Positions 43,604 to 53,325 of a DNA stretch of 64,000 nucleotides are shown here, one piece after another; position 1 is the first letter of the stretch, and every line of letters begins with the position of its first letter. The notes below the pieces were generated by a model. That model had not been told where the DNA came from and made no database searches. It was given only the letters and a program-made list of their open reading frames with translations. Source of the DNA: an uncultured Nitrospiraceae bacterium (lineage in GTDB: Bacteria; Nitrospirota; Thermodesulfovibrionia; Thermodesulfovibrionales; Dissulfurispiraceae); the NCBI GenBank assembly GCA_903822005.1, contig CAIJNL010000048.1, positions 1 through 64,000 of the forward strand, given 5' to 3'. Both the position numbers and the translations under genes were made by a program.

Positions 43604-44842
43604 TTATACATGTCTCAATGCCTTTATAGGCTCCATTTTGGATGCCTTGTATGCCGGCTGAAGGCTGGCAATAACAGAAACAATTATTACCGTTGCCGAG
43701 ATAGTCAGAATATCAGACGGGTTAATTTGAGCAGTAAGCACATACCCGGTATGCTGTGCAAAACTGAAGGTGATTTTTGATATATTGAGGACATAGACAA
43801 TCAGAGTTCCCAGGACGGTCCCGATGATCGCCCCGATTATCCCCAGGCATAACCCTTCTATCAGAAACATCGAGAGGATCTTGCCGGGCAGGGTGCCGAT
43901 GGCGGCTATGGTGCCTATCTCTCTTATCCTCTCATAGACAGCCATAATCATCACGTTCATTATACTGATCAGGACTATTGCGATTAGCATGAGTTTGATA
44001 AAGAATGTCATGGCTGTGATCATCCTCGCAATATGATAAAATGGCGTCAGCATTTCCCATGTATGCACCTCGAATATGGGTTTGCCCATTTTATTGAGCT
44101 GCCCTGACAATTCTTTTACCATTTTTTCGTTAAAACTATAGAGCTTGCCGAAGTCCTTGAGCCTTATGGCATACTCACTGACCTGCATATCATCCATTCT
44201 CAGGAGCTCCCTGGCATCAGAGATATGCACATATCCGTCCCTTCCGCCCGGGCCGGTGGCGCTTTCGAGTATGCCTGCGACCTTGAACTGCTTGCCATTA
44301 ACAGAGCCGTCCTGATTTGTTGTTACAATCACAATTGTATCGCCCACTTTCACTCCCATGCCTGTTGACAGAAGCACGGGGATGAATATTTCCCCTTTTT
44401 CGAGTTCCTTTTTGCCGCTGCTTACTCTTGCAGTAAGGCGAGGTGTCGTCGCAAATTCTTTTTTAGGGTCTATCCCGTTCAGACGTATAGTCGTAGTTTC
44501 AGCAAAATTGCTGAACATACCGCCGAATTTTATACGCGGTGAATAGGCCTCTATGTCGGTATTTTTAGCAAGTACTTCTTCTATCAACTTGATCTGTTCC
44601 GCCTTCAAATTCAGATTCAACGGCAGGTTGTCTATGGAGGCAACATATCCTTTTTTATGGACCTGGACATGACCAAGCATAGAGTCCGTAATCTCGCCTA
44701 TCATCATGTTCTTGAATGAAGTAGTCACTGCGGTAAATGTGAGAACGAATATAACACCGATTGAAATCAGGGAAGCAGTCAACAATGTCCTTCTTTTGTA
44801 CCGCATGAGATTCCGTATCGCTATTTTAAAAAGGTTACGCAT
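43604..44842 (-). CDS. FtsX/MacB-type ABC transporter permease
   Basis: A 412-aa permease: MRNLFKIAIRNLMRYKRRTLL at the N-terminus, a MacB periplasmic domain (about 45-240) and three TM helices after it. ATG 44842 with GGAGG; overlaps the ATPase by 8 nt. Belongs to the ABC exporter family that works on lipoproteins or antibiotics (LolCDE/MacB). Confidence 0.92.
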   Translation of the reverse strand: MRNLFKIAIRNLMRYKRRTLLTASLISIGVIFVLTFTAVTTSFKNMMIGEITDSMLGHVQVHKKGYVASIDNLPLNLNLKAEQIKLIEEVLAKNTDIEAYSPRIKFGGMFSNFAETTTIRLNGIDPKKEFATTPRLTARVSSGKKELEKGEIFIPVLLSTGMGVKVGDTIVIVTTNQDGSVNGKQFKVAGILESATGPGGRDGYVHISDARELLRMDDMQVSEYAIRLKDFGKLYSFNEKMVKELSGQLNKMGKPIFEVHTWEMLTPFYHIARMITAMTFFIKLMLIAIVLISIMNVMIMAVYERIREIGTIAAIGTLPGKILSMFLIEGLCLGIIGAIIGTVLGTLIVYVLNISKITFSFAQHTGYVLTAQINPSDILTISATVIIVSVIASLQPAYKASKMEPIKALRHV

Positions 44843-45539
44843 TTTTTTTGCCTCCATTCATATTCCTTGTTTCCAGATCGCCGTCTTCCAGGGTAAATAT
44901 TGTCTCTGCCTCGCCGACAACTTTCGGATCATGGGTCGAAAATATAAACGTTGTCTTTAATTCGTCCCGCATCTTTTTCATTAGTTCGATCACCAGTTTC
45001 GCTGTCTTGTGGTCCAGGTTCGCGGTCGGCTCATCTGCAAGGACAAGCTTCGGATTGATAACAAGCGCCCTGGCAATTGCCACCCTCTGCTTCTGCCCGC
45101 CCGATATCTGGTCCGGATACTTCCCCTTTTGTTCTGTCATCCCTACGGCCGCAAGAAGGGCCATGACCCTCTTTTCTCTCTCCGCAGGCGGCACGTTCTG
45201 GACCATAAGCAGCGGATACTCAATGTTTTCATATACAGTGAGCACCGGTATAAGGTTGAAGTCCTGAAAGATAAAGCCGATGTTCTTTCCCCTGAAGATA
45301 GCGCTTTGCTTGCGGTCAAGTGTCGAAACATCAACGCCCGCAACAGTCAATTTACCCTCTGTCGGCTTGTCCAGACAGCCGATCAGGTTCAACAGCGTAG
45401 TCTTTCCGCTGCCGGAGGGTCCGACGAACGCGGTAAATGCGCCTGAAGCCAGTGTAAAATTGATCTTCTTTAAGGCCTTGACGATAATGTCGCCAGCCTG
45501 ATAGTCTTTGCCTACATCTTGTGCCACCACCAATTCCAT
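44835..45539 (-). CDS. ABC transporter ATP-binding protein (LolD/MacB-type)
   Basis: A 234-aa protein with Walker A GPSGSGKTTLLN, the Q-loop FIFQDFNLIP, signature SGGQKQRVAIARAL and Walker B LVLADEPTANLD. Energises the 43604-44842 permease. Confidence 0.95.
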   Translation of the reverse strand: MELVVAQDVGKDYQAGDIIVKALKKINFTLASGAFTAFVGPSGSGKTTLLNLIGCLDKPTEGKLTVAGVDVSTLDRKQSAIFRGKNIGFIFQDFNLIPVLTVYENIEYPLLMVQNVPPAEREKRVMALLAAVGMTEQKGKYPDQISGGQKQRVAIARALVINPKLVLADEPTANLDHKTAKLVIELMKKMRDELKTTFIFSTHDPKVVGEAETIFTLEDGDLETRNMNGGKKNA

Positions 45540-45597
45540 TTTAATCTCCTTTTCAAATGCTGTTGGTTTAGCTTATTAATACAAATTCCCTGTAAAT

Positions 45598-46413
45598 CTA
45601 AACTTTTGTGACATTCATTCCCTTATTATTTATGGTAACTGTGTACGGCTCTGCCCCCAATTGTTCCAGTAATATTGATTCTCTTTTCCGGATGTAATAA
45701 TTATGCACTACACCGAATATGACGAAAGGCGGATAAAATATGATTACCATCTGAATGGTGTACTGTATTGCCTCAAGCTGCTCATACTGTTCGAAAAGAT
45801 TGATGATACCGTAGAACCCGAAGAATACTGGCAGCAGCAGGCCCAGATATTTTCCGGCCATTTTGATTTCTTTGGTTTTGCTGTTGAAGTAGCGGATTCC
45901 GAGATCATCCAGCGTCCAGAGAGCTGACAGCAGCAGGGAAGTGACGGCAAATATTATCGTGACCACGACAAGCCGCCAGGGATCAAACTGGGCCGGCGGC
46001 AGAATCACTGTATTATGAATTGAATGTGTATATAGCTGAAGAACCGTTATGAACTTCGATGCAAGAAGCATTATCAGCGCGATACCCTGAAGAGGCCTGA
46101 TAAGCCACATCTTTGATGGAGTCAGAGCATAGTCTTTCATCACTCCTAACTGGACTATTCGCCCATTACCGCGATTTAACATCTGATTAATGCGTCCGCA
46201 GACAAAAGAGAGCATGAGCAGGGGAAACAGCAAGACTATCAGGAATCGAAAGAACCTCAAGAAAACAATCCATAATGCCTTCATACCGGCCACATAGGTG
46301 AACTCGGTAATAAAAATTGATATAATCAGGGTCGCTAAAAGCACAGCTATTGCGGGCCATATTGCCCTCAGGCTTTCTTCTGGAAACAGCTTATTTAATT
46401 TAACTTTTAGCAT
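45598..46413 (-). CDS. Integral membrane protein, about six TM helices
   Basis: A 271-aa protein, mostly hydrophobic, with a basic loop after the first two helices. No family recognised. Located within the ABC exporter array, so it may belong to the same membrane complex or modify the same cargo. Confidence 0.75.
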   Translation of the reverse strand: MLKVKLNKLFPEESLRAIWPAIAVLLATLIISIFITEFTYVAGMKALWIVFLRFFRFLIVLLFPLLMLSFVCGRINQMLNRGNGRIVQLGVMKDYALTPSKMWLIRPLQGIALIMLLASKFITVLQLYTHSIHNTVILPPAQFDPWRLVVVTIIFAVTSLLLSALWTLDDLGIRYFNSKTKEIKMAGKYLGLLLPVFFGFYGIINLFEQYEQLEAIQYTIQMVIIFYPPFVIFGVVHNYYIRKRESILLEQLGAEPYTVTINNKGMNVTKV

Positions 46414-46481
46414 GGGCAGTAAATTTGACTATAAGACCGGGTAAAAAGTCCTCTTCCACTGATATAAACCCGATAATATGC

Positions 46482-47720
46482 CTACAGCCTCCTTAAGATG
46501 TCCGCGGGTTTCATCTTCCCTGTCCGCATCCCCATAAAATAGCTCGAGATGGCGCCTGTTACGACTGATAATACGATTGATGCCATGATCAGTCCTGCTG
46601 ATATGCTCACCGGCAGGCGCACAACCTTTGACGCAGCTTCGGTATCCTTTGCGAAAGCGGGCATCAGGTTTATCTCCCAAGGCGTCGCTATCGGAATTTC
46701 GAGAAACCCGATAAGATATGAAATTGAATATCCGATGAAAAGTCCGAGAACACCGCCCGCCAGCGACTGAACAAGGGCCTCTCCGATAAGCTGTTTTCGG
46801 ACATCCTTCCCTGTCCAGCCCACCGCCTTAAGGATGCCTATCTCATTGGAACGCGCTACAAGGTTTGTGAGCATGGTCTTTATGATCAGGAACAGCGCGC
46901 CGCCGAATGCTATCACCGAGGCAAGCATGGAAAACTGCTCAGATATCTTCGATACGCCGCCCATCAGTTCGAGGAAAGAATCGGAGCTTGTAACCGACAC
47001 GCCTTTAACCTGTCCCGCGATCTCTGTCTTTACCTTGCCGAGCAGAGAAGGATTTTGAAGACGAAGGTAGATAACATTGACGCCCCTGACGTCGCCGGGC
47101 AGCAGCTTCTGCGCGTCATCAAGAGCGAGATAGATGTTGGCTGACGCGATCTGGGAGCCCTCCCTGATCTCAAGAAGTCCGACAATTGTGAATGACCTGC
47201 CACCGATCGTAACAGTATCACCAGCAGTTACATGATGAAATTTCGCGTAATGCTTTTCAAATACTGCCTCGCCCTCTTTTTGCGGAAACCTGCCGTCCCT
47301 GATCCATTCCTTTACCTTTACCGGACCAAGGCCCGGTTTTAAGAGGTCAACTCCCATTATTGTCCTGAAGCCCCCTTTGTCGAACTCCCACAGAAGCAGC
47401 GACGACGCTGTGCCCGCAACGCCATCAATAGATGCAAGTTTGGCGATGTCTTCCTCCGGCAGCAGCTGGTTCGAGAAGGGCACCCGTATGCCCCTCATGG
47501 CCGCCGGAGCCTGAGAAGAATCAATCGCCCGCTTTTCGGGCCTCTGGACAACAATATCTGCCCCGAGATTTTTGAATGGAAGGCTGATAGCCTCCTGATA
47601 AGCTGTAGAGACGGCATTAATGGAGACAAACAGGGCTATGCCCACGCCAATGCCGAGTATATTTACCAGCGTGCGATGGCGGTGATGAATCAGCTCTTTA
47701 TAGATGTAACTATAGTTCAT
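46482..47720 (-). CDS. FtsX-like ABC transporter permease
   Basis: A 412-aa permease beginning MNYSYIYKELIHHRHRTLVN, with TM helix, periplasmic domain and three C-terminal helices. ATG 47720 with GAGG. Close relative of the permease at 48790. Confidence 0.92.
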   Translation of the reverse strand: MNYSYIYKELIHHRHRTLVNILGIGVGIALFVSINAVSTAYQEAISLPFKNLGADIVVQRPEKRAIDSSQAPAAMRGIRVPFSNQLLPEEDIAKLASIDGVAGTASSLLLWEFDKGGFRTIMGVDLLKPGLGPVKVKEWIRDGRFPQKEGEAVFEKHYAKFHHVTAGDTVTIGGRSFTIVGLLEIREGSQIASANIYLALDDAQKLLPGDVRGVNVIYLRLQNPSLLGKVKTEIAGQVKGVSVTSSDSFLELMGGVSKISEQFSMLASVIAFGGALFLIIKTMLTNLVARSNEIGILKAVGWTGKDVRKQLIGEALVQSLAGGVLGLFIGYSISYLIGFLEIPIATPWEINLMPAFAKDTEAASKVVRLPVSISAGLIMASIVLSVVTGAISSYFMGMRTGKMKPADILRRL

Positions 47721-47727
47721 CTTTTCC

Positions 47728-48132
47728 TCATTTTTTTGCGGCAACCTGCGCCAACGCTGTGTTCAGGTCGTCAATAGTCCATTTGCCCTGAAAAAAAGCG
47801 GGGCCCGAACCAGTAGGAAAGCCGCTGAAGGTCATCTCCCTGTTGCCAACTGTCGCTTTTGTCTTTCCATTTATCCATATTACAAGGGGAACGTGCTGCC
47901 TGATTCCCTTTTTCGCCATGAACTGTTCCCCTTCCTCTGTGTTGAAATCATGCCAGGAAACGCTGATTCGGCTGCCGTATGATGAGAAGACCTTTTTCAT
48001 CTTTGCAATGGTATCCCTGAGCGGACCGTGATTCATATAGAGCACCTCTACGCGGACCTGTTCAGCAGAATACGCATTTACAACCAGGAAAACCGCCAGC
48101 AACAATGCGACCGAAAATGCCGCTTTTTTCAT
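47728..48132 (-). CDS. Periplasmic thioredoxin-like-fold protein without active-site Cys
   Basis: A 134-aa protein: signal peptide (1-22) and a fold like thioredoxin (VEVLYMNHGPLRDTIAKM, then VPLVIWINGKTKATVG). No CxxC. It overlaps the ATPase at 48129 by 4 nt. Its place between two ABC sets suggests a carrier or redox-independent chaperone role; unproven. Confidence 0.7.
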   Translation of the reverse strand: MKKAAFSVALLLAVFLVVNAYSAEQVRVEVLYMNHGPLRDTIAKMKKVFSSYGSRISVSWHDFNTEEGEQFMAKKGIRQHVPLVIWINGKTKATVGNREMTFSGFPTGSGPAFFQGKWTIDDLNTALAQVAAKK

Positions 48133-48797
48133 GCTATTACCTCCCCGTCATGCATGCGTATGATCCGGTCAGCCGCTTTGGAAAGTTCGACCTCATGTGT
48201 CACCATAAGAATAGCTACTCCTTCTTCCGTATGCAGATTTTTCAGGATCTCCATGATAGCGTCACCGGTGGCCGAATCCAAATTCCCTGTAGGCTCGTCC
48301 GCAAAAAGCACTTTCGGCTTATTGATCAGCGCCCGCGCAATCGCGACCCGCTGCTTCTCTCCTCCTGACAAGGCTGCGGGCAGATGCTCAAGCCGGTGGC
48401 CGAGTTCCATCTTTTCAAGAAGCTCCGACGCGCGGCGTCTGCGTTCATCTCCGGCCATCTTTACCGGAAAGAGCGGCAGCGCGACATTTTCCCAGGCCGA
48501 CAGGGTCGGGATAAGATTGAAAGACTGGAAAATAAATCCGACATTGTCCCTGCGAAATAGCGCAAGCTCGTCCTCTGTCGCTTCTGTAATATTCTTCCCG
48601 TCGAGCATTACCTGCCCCGAAGTGGGTTTTTCCAGGCCCGACAGGATGGAAAGAAGTGTTGTCTTCCCGCAGCCGGATTTGCCCACCAGGCATACGAACT
48701 CGCCGGCGCCGATCGACAACGATACATTCCTGACTACCTCAAGCGACCCATATCGTTTGATCAGATCAGTGCCTGACAGAATAGTTTCTTTACTCAT
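48129..48797 (-). CDS. ABC transporter ATP-binding protein
   Basis: A 222-aa protein: Walker A GKSGCGKTTLLS, FIFQSFNLIP, signature LSGGEKQRVAIARALI and Walker B VLFADEPTGNLD. Overlaps the permease gene stop by 8 nt, same MacB/LolD type. Confidence 0.95.
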   Translation of the reverse strand: MSKETILSGTDLIKRYGSLEVVRNVSLSIGAGEFVCLVGKSGCGKTTLLSILSGLEKPTSGQVMLDGKNITEATEDELALFRRDNVGFIFQSFNLIPTLSAWENVALPLFPVKMAGDERRRRASELLEKMELGHRLEHLPAALSGGEKQRVAIARALINKPKVLFADEPTGNLDSATGDAIMEILKNLHTEEGVAILMVTHEVELSKAADRIIRMHDGEVIA

Positions 48798-50040
48798 GTC
48801 TCAAAACCTCCGAAGGTTTAATTTTCGATATGTGCCTTCCGAGCAGCGCTCCGGTAAAACCCCCTATAATGATCGAAAGGAATACGCCAAAGAATGCCAG
48901 TTTCAGGGGCACATAAACAGGAAGGCGCAGCACCTTGAATACCTGGTCACCGCCGCCGGGAAGGAAGTGCGGGTTCGGGCTCATTTCCCATGGTATCGGT
49001 ATGCTCACTGTCATAAAGCTCAGACCATAAGAAACGATGACTGCAAAAAAGAGACCGAGCAGCCCTGCAATAAAACACTGGATGACCGATTCCGCAAAAA
49101 GCTGGGTAACAACATTCCGGTTTGTCCAGCCGACCGCTTTCAGCACACCTATTTCCCGCGCCCGCTCGGCAATATTGCCTGCCATGGTCTTGAAGGCAAT
49201 CATAACAGCGATGAGTATTGCTATCAAAGAGGCCGCCATTGTAAATTTATCGGACAGCGCAAACAGGCTGCCAAGGAGCCTCAGGAAGGATTCCGGGGTT
49301 GCGACACTCGTCTTCTTGCCCATGATGTCCTTTATCGATAATTCCATCTCCGCTATCCTCTCCTGGTCTGCTTTGATAAAGAGCAGATTCACATCTCCCT
49401 GAGCAAAGGGGGCGACCGATTGCACATTGCGGGAAGAGAGTGCAAGGCCTTGTGCTTCCGTGAGGGATATGTAGACATTGGCGATAGCAATCTTCGCTGC
49501 GCGTGAAGCGTCAATGTATCCGACCACCGAAAACTGCCTCCCGGCAATTGAAATACTGTCTCCAATTTTTATCCCGAACTGGCGCGCATAGGCCGACTCA
49601 ACCAGCGCCTCGCGTCTACCGCCTTCAAAGAATCTACCCTCTGTGACCGATGACCGAAGAACGGCCGGCCCGATCGAATTCTTCTCCTCTACGCCAAGAA
49701 CGATCCATGCGCGTTCAGGATCAAAGACCCAGAGAAGAAGGCCTTTGCCGATACCTCGAACGCCCGGCAGAGACCCGATCTTTCTTGCCTCATCGTCACG
49801 GATAGTGACGGCTGAGCATGGGAATACAACCCCTTTCAGGTCTTCGGGTACGTCTCCCGGACGCTGGACAGTAATATCAGCCCCGATCTCTTTCAATGGT
49901 TGACGGGCAGCCTCTCGATAAGCAAAAGAAAGCGAGTTCAGGATCACCAGTATGGCTATCCCTATCGACAAACCGATTATTGATATAACCGTGCGACGCC
50001 TCTGGTAGTAAAGCTCGTTTATCAGATAATGCCAATTCAT
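48790..50040 (-). CDS. FtsX-like ABC transporter permease
   Basis: A 416-aa permease beginning MNWHYLINELYYQRRRTVIS, MacB-like periplasmic domain, three TM helices at the end (AFGVFLSIIIGGFTGALLG-like last one). With 48129 it forms the first ABC unit of the leftward array. Confidence 0.92.
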   Translation of the reverse strand: MNWHYLINELYYQRRRTVISIIGLSIGIAILVILNSLSFAYREAARQPLKEIGADITVQRPGDVPEDLKGVVFPCSAVTIRDDEARKIGSLPGVRGIGKGLLLWVFDPERAWIVLGVEEKNSIGPAVLRSSVTEGRFFEGGRREALVESAYARQFGIKIGDSISIAGRQFSVVGYIDASRAAKIAIANVYISLTEAQGLALSSRNVQSVAPFAQGDVNLLFIKADQERIAEMELSIKDIMGKKTSVATPESFLRLLGSLFALSDKFTMAASLIAILIAVMIAFKTMAGNIAERAREIGVLKAVGWTNRNVVTQLFAESVIQCFIAGLLGLFFAVIVSYGLSFMTVSIPIPWEMSPNPHFLPGGGDQVFKVLRLPVYVPLKLAFFGVFLSIIIGGFTGALLGRHISKIKPSEVLRHE

Positions 50041-50106
50041 CTATGGTCCTCCACACCCTTATAATTATTGATCATCACATGAGGCAATCATGTTAATTGC
50101 AAACAA

Positions 50107-50589
50107 CTACGGACAATGGCCTCCCTGCTTCCCGGCCGTCGCCCCCTCGATAAGATCGAGAAACTTCTTCTGCTGGTCCTTGTCAAGGAGCCCTTTGAAC
50201 TCAAGCATATGGAGCACTACCATCTTCTGCACATCTTCCTGCAGCCTGTTTATATCCGCAATAGCTGCGGAGATGGCCTGGCCCTTGGGATTATCTGCTC
50301 TTAAAAGTACTATGAGAGAAGCCCTTTTAGAGTCTATTTGCTGTCTTTTTTTGATAATATCGGCATGAAAGGCAAATGCCTTTTGTTGCATAACGCGTTG
50401 CTGTTCAGGTTTCAGGGTAAGCCCTTCAAAAAGACAGCCCTGCAATGTCTCTCCCGGTCTCTGAATATTGCCGAATGGAAAAGTTGGCGTTCTGGACTGA
50501 TTGTAGTGAATATAACCAGCCGTCAACAGCATTGATGCGTTGAGCAGAAGGGAGAAAACAAGAATGATCTTGAGCGTCTTATTTTTCAT
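50107..50589 (-). CDS. Spy/CpxP-like periplasmic protein
   Basis: A 160-aa protein with N-terminal TM or signal (1-25) and the CpxP/Spy helical pattern, including LTLKPEQQRVMQQ and the final EGATAGKQGGHCP. It likely senses metals or misfolded protein in the periplasm and signals to the anti-sigma factor, whose gene it overlaps by 11 nt. Confidence 0.82.
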   Translation of the reverse strand: MKNKTLKIILVFSLLLNASMLLTAGYIHYNQSRTPTFPFGNIQRPGETLQGCLFEGLTLKPEQQRVMQQKAFAFHADIIKKRQQIDSKRASLIVLLRADNPKGQAISAAIADINRLQEDVQKMVVLHMLEFKGLLDKDQQKKFLDLIEGATAGKQGGHCP

Positions 50590-51052
50590 TTTGTACCCCT
50601 GTCATGCCTATATATGCTCCGGCAATAGAATCAGGCGGTGCCGACTCAAATACATCGAGATGAAAAGTACTTCTCATCTCCGCTGCGCTTAAGGGAGCAG
50701 GCGAATCTGTTATCAGCATGCGGCCGGAAAAGAAACCTATGACAACAATGACGCAGGCAAAGGCAACCTCTGCTGCCCTTACAAGAACGGGCCTGAATAT
50801 ATGGGAAAGCCTGTTCTGCGGACGCTTGTCTGCCTCTATTCCTGCCAGAACTCGCGTGGCAAAGCCGTATGGAGCGGATACCCGTTCAGCGGCTGCGAAC
50901 ATCCGGCTCAGCTCCTTCGTCTCTTCCAGTTCCAGCCTGCATGCAGCACATGCCTCGATGTGCGCTGAAAACAACTTCGTCTCGCCGGAGCTCAGCTCTT
51001 TGTCAATGTATTGGGAGATAAGTTTTCTCGCATGTCTACATCTCATTTTCAT
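50579..51052 (-). CDS. Anti-sigma factor with zf-HC2 domain
   Basis: A 157-aa protein: an N-terminal zinc-binding anti-sigma domain (Cys in RCRHARKL, HIEACAAC) and a single TM helix (about 92-115), with a periplasmic tail. It should hold the ECF sigma factor at 51109 at the membrane until a periplasmic signal arrives. Confidence 0.9.
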   Translation of the reverse strand: MKMRCRHARKLISQYIDKELSSGETKLFSAHIEACAACRLELEETKELSRMFAAAERVSAPYGFATRVLAGIEADKRPQNRLSHIFRPVLVRAAEVAFACVIVVIGFFSGRMLITDSPAPLSAAEMRSTFHLDVFESAPPDSIAGAYIGMTGVQNEK

Positions 51053-51108
51053 TCTCCTTGCCTGTTAAACGTGGCAGCTGCCCATTTTGTTCCATATTAT
51101 TTTCCTGG

Positions 51109-51645
51109 TCACAGCTTTCTGACAAGGATCTTTCGCAATTCTTCCCTGGAACGCGAGATCCTGGATTTTACAGTCCCTGTCGACACATCCATTATTTCAG
51201 CTATTTCCTCATAAGAGAGCCCCTCTATTTCACGCAGGACAATTGCCGCCCTTAACTTTTCAGGCAGTTTCTGCATCGCCGTTCTCACCACTTCGGATAT
51301 TTCCCTTGATTCGTATAGTTTTTCCGGCGATGGCATATGTGAGGGCATGTCTTCAGCCATGCTGTGGCTGTCCATCCGACTCTGGATTCTTTTACGCCTG
51401 TAGTCAAGACAGGTATTCACGGCGATCCGGTACAGCCATGTGTAGAGTGATGCATCGGGTGAAAAATCATGCAGCGCGCGACAGGCCTTTATAAAACAGT
51501 CCTGCGCAGCATCCTGTGCATCATGTGTATCACGAAGCATATAAAGACAGAGGTTAAATATCCGGTCCTGATATTTAAGGACAATATCATTAAATGCGTC
51601 CGCTTCGCCATGCTTGAAATTTCTTATGATCTCTATATCATCCAT
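51109..51645 (-). CDS. ECF sigma factor, RpoE-type
   Basis: A 178-aa sigma factor with region 2 (DRIFNLCLYMLRDTHDAQDAAQDCFIKA) and region 4 (LPEKLRAAIVLREIEGLSYEEIAEIM, then STGTVKSRISRSR). It probably drives envelope-stress genes such as the Spy- and ZraP-like proteins nearby. Confidence 0.95.
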   Translation of the reverse strand: MDDIEIIRNFKHGEADAFNDIVLKYQDRIFNLCLYMLRDTHDAQDAAQDCFIKACRALHDFSPDASLYTWLYRIAVNTCLDYRRKRIQSRMDSHSMAEDMPSHMPSPEKLYESREISEVVRTAMQKLPEKLRAAIVLREIEGLSYEEIAEIMDVSTGTVKSRISRSREELRKILVRKL

Positions 51646-51663
51646 TAATTATCGCTTGTTCCT

Positions 51664-52413
51664 TTACTTCTCCCGCACGTTCTTATAATCGTTATCCTTT
51701 CTCGTGCCCAGGTCTTTGCATACTGACGAAGGCCACACATATCCTTTTATCTCGCCAACGATAAATGATTCATCAAGCGGACGGTTCACCATGCGCTTTG
51801 CATAGGCCCACTGCAATTCCTGAAAAAGATCAATATCGCCCGGCGAAAAGCTGCCTGACTCTATTTTTTTCATCTGGGTCTTTACTTCTTTGGGATAGAC
51901 TGCCGGATTCAACTTTACATAAACTGTCTTGCCGTTGGATATCCGTTGCACATAGAATTCGCTTTCGGTGAGGGTGTTGTCGATCACATGGCTGCCAAAA
52001 CGCGCACGGGCACCCGTGAGATAGGATGCAACATCAGCGCCGCATGCTGAATTATTAGATACAATACGCAGATCAGTACGATCAATAATCCCATCCGGGA
52101 AAAGACGGTCAAAAGCCACACGCATTGAAGCTGCACTTTCTACCAGCCCGCCACAGAAATGCCCATGGAACTTGATGAGGTCCTTAAGCGTAATAGTTTT
52201 GGTTTTCTTTGTATAGCGTCCGTATTTATTCTCTGCATCCCTGACCTCAAAAACAGGGGAGTGCGGGCTGCTGCCAAGCCAATCCGGAAAATACCACTCA
52301 GACCGAGTGTCACAGTCTGTTACTGCATTACACTGTCCAACGGGTTCCGCGGCATCAGCAAAATTATAAAAACAGATTGTCGTTAGTGCTATGGCAAGAA
52401 TCGATTTCAGCAT
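51664..52413 (-). CDS. Exported FmdE-like protein
   Basis: A 249-aa protein with signal peptide (MLKSILAIALTTICFYNFADA); ATG 52413 lies behind AGGAGG. The FmdE/FwdE core is seen: LKDLIKFHGHFCGGLVESAASM and NSACGADVASYLTGARAR. FmdE-like domains bind metal through Cys/His. Export is unusual for the family and suggests a periplasmic metal-binding role in the stress cluster. Confidence 0.82.
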   Translation of the reverse strand: MLKSILAIALTTICFYNFADAAEPVGQCNAVTDCDTRSEWYFPDWLGSSPHSPVFEVRDAENKYGRYTKKTKTITLKDLIKFHGHFCGGLVESAASMRVAFDRLFPDGIIDRTDLRIVSNNSACGADVASYLTGARARFGSHVIDNTLTESEFYVQRISNGKTVYVKLNPAVYPKEVKTQMKKIESGSFSPGDIDLFQELQWAYAKRMVNRPLDESFIVGEIKGYVWPSSVCKDLGTRKDNDYKNVREK

Positions 52414-52460
52414 TACCTTCCTCCTGAGGATATGGACAAGGCCCAGTTTTTTTGCAGATC

Positions 52461-52862
52461 TCAACGTCTGCCTCTGCTTCGCCATAGAGGCTTAAGATTC
52501 CCGTCCCGGAACGAGCTGACTTTACCTGATTCAAGGTTCTTCATTTGGCGGCATACAATACGAAGGCTGCCGTCGCGGCCGATCATTTTTGAACCGGTCA
52601 CCCGAATACGACTATTTTCACTAATGTCTGTCTGAGCGCTGTCCCAGAACCATGCCGGCCCCGTATAAATGTCGTAAACGCGATTGCCGGTTTTCAGTCT
52701 TACTATTACCGGACCGCGCATGTCCCGGCTTATTGCTAAAACATTGCCAGTCAGCCTCAGCTCCGTGTTCTCATCGTAACCCTCTACATCTTCGGCAGCT
52801 GCAAATGTGCCTGAGAAAATGATTGCCAGCGCTATCAATAATGTCAGTTTCAGATATTTCAT
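52461..52862 (-). CDS. Periplasmic OB-fold-like protein
   Basis: A 133-aa protein: signal peptide (1-22), then LRLTGNVLAISRDMRGPVIVRL and a segment GPAWFWDSAQTDIS; a beta-barrel OB-like pattern known from DNA-binding-like exported proteins. Function unknown. Confidence 0.7.
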   Translation of the reverse strand: MKYLKLTLLIALAIIFSGTFAAAEDVEGYDENTELRLTGNVLAISRDMRGPVIVRLKTGNRVYDIYTGPAWFWDSAQTDISENSRIRVTGSKMIGRDGSLRIVCRQMKNLESGKVSSFRDGNLKPLWRSRGRR

Positions 52863-52941
52863 TATTCCCCTGGGGCGACCAGCTTGGTCTTTGCGGGCCG
52901 CCCCTTCCTGCTATCCTCGCTCTGTTTGTACATACCCGTTA

Positions 52942-53325
52942 TTACCAGCGCCCCATGCCGCGACCGCGCGGGCCGTAGCCATATCCTGCGCCAGCTAAGC
53001 CGCTATCAACTGCCTGTTTCTGAATCTGGGTCCTCAGATCAACCATTTCCTTCTGCTTTGCGCTGATTGCGTTCCAATCAGGGTTCTGCTGATTGCGGAG
53101 CGTCCATATCTCATTTCTGAGCTGAAACACCTTCTGCTGCTGAGGCTGGATTGCCTGCTGAAATGCCGCTGCTTTCTGTGCCTGCTCCGGCGTTACATCA
53201 GCCGCATAACCTGGACATCCGTAACCGCCTCGCATACCATTGCCGGGGCCTCCCCATGCCATAGCTCCATTTACTACCACCAGCGCCAACATGAGCACAA
53301 TCATGGTTATCAAAATCTTTTTCAT
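52942..53325 (-). CDS. ZraP/Spy-like metal-responsive periplasmic protein
   Basis: A 127-aa protein with signal peptide (ending AMAW), a Gly-rich segment, and a coiled-coil region (QQKVFQLRNEIWTLRNQQNPDW). AAGGAGGTGAG before the ATG. Family members chaperone periplasmic proteins and bind Zn. Likely a sigma-factor target. Confidence 0.85.
   Translation of the reverse strand: MKKILITMIVLMLALVVVNGAMAWGGPGNGMRGGYGCPGYAADVTPEQAQKAAAFQQAIQPQQQKVFQLRNEIWTLRNQQNPDWNAISAKQKEMVDLRTQIQKQAVDSGLAGAGYGYGPRGRGMGRW

Noticed and set aside
48028-49341. 437-aa plus-strand frame opposite the ABC genes
   Set aside because: Antisense to a clear ATPase and permease; low-quality composition rich in Ser and Arg.
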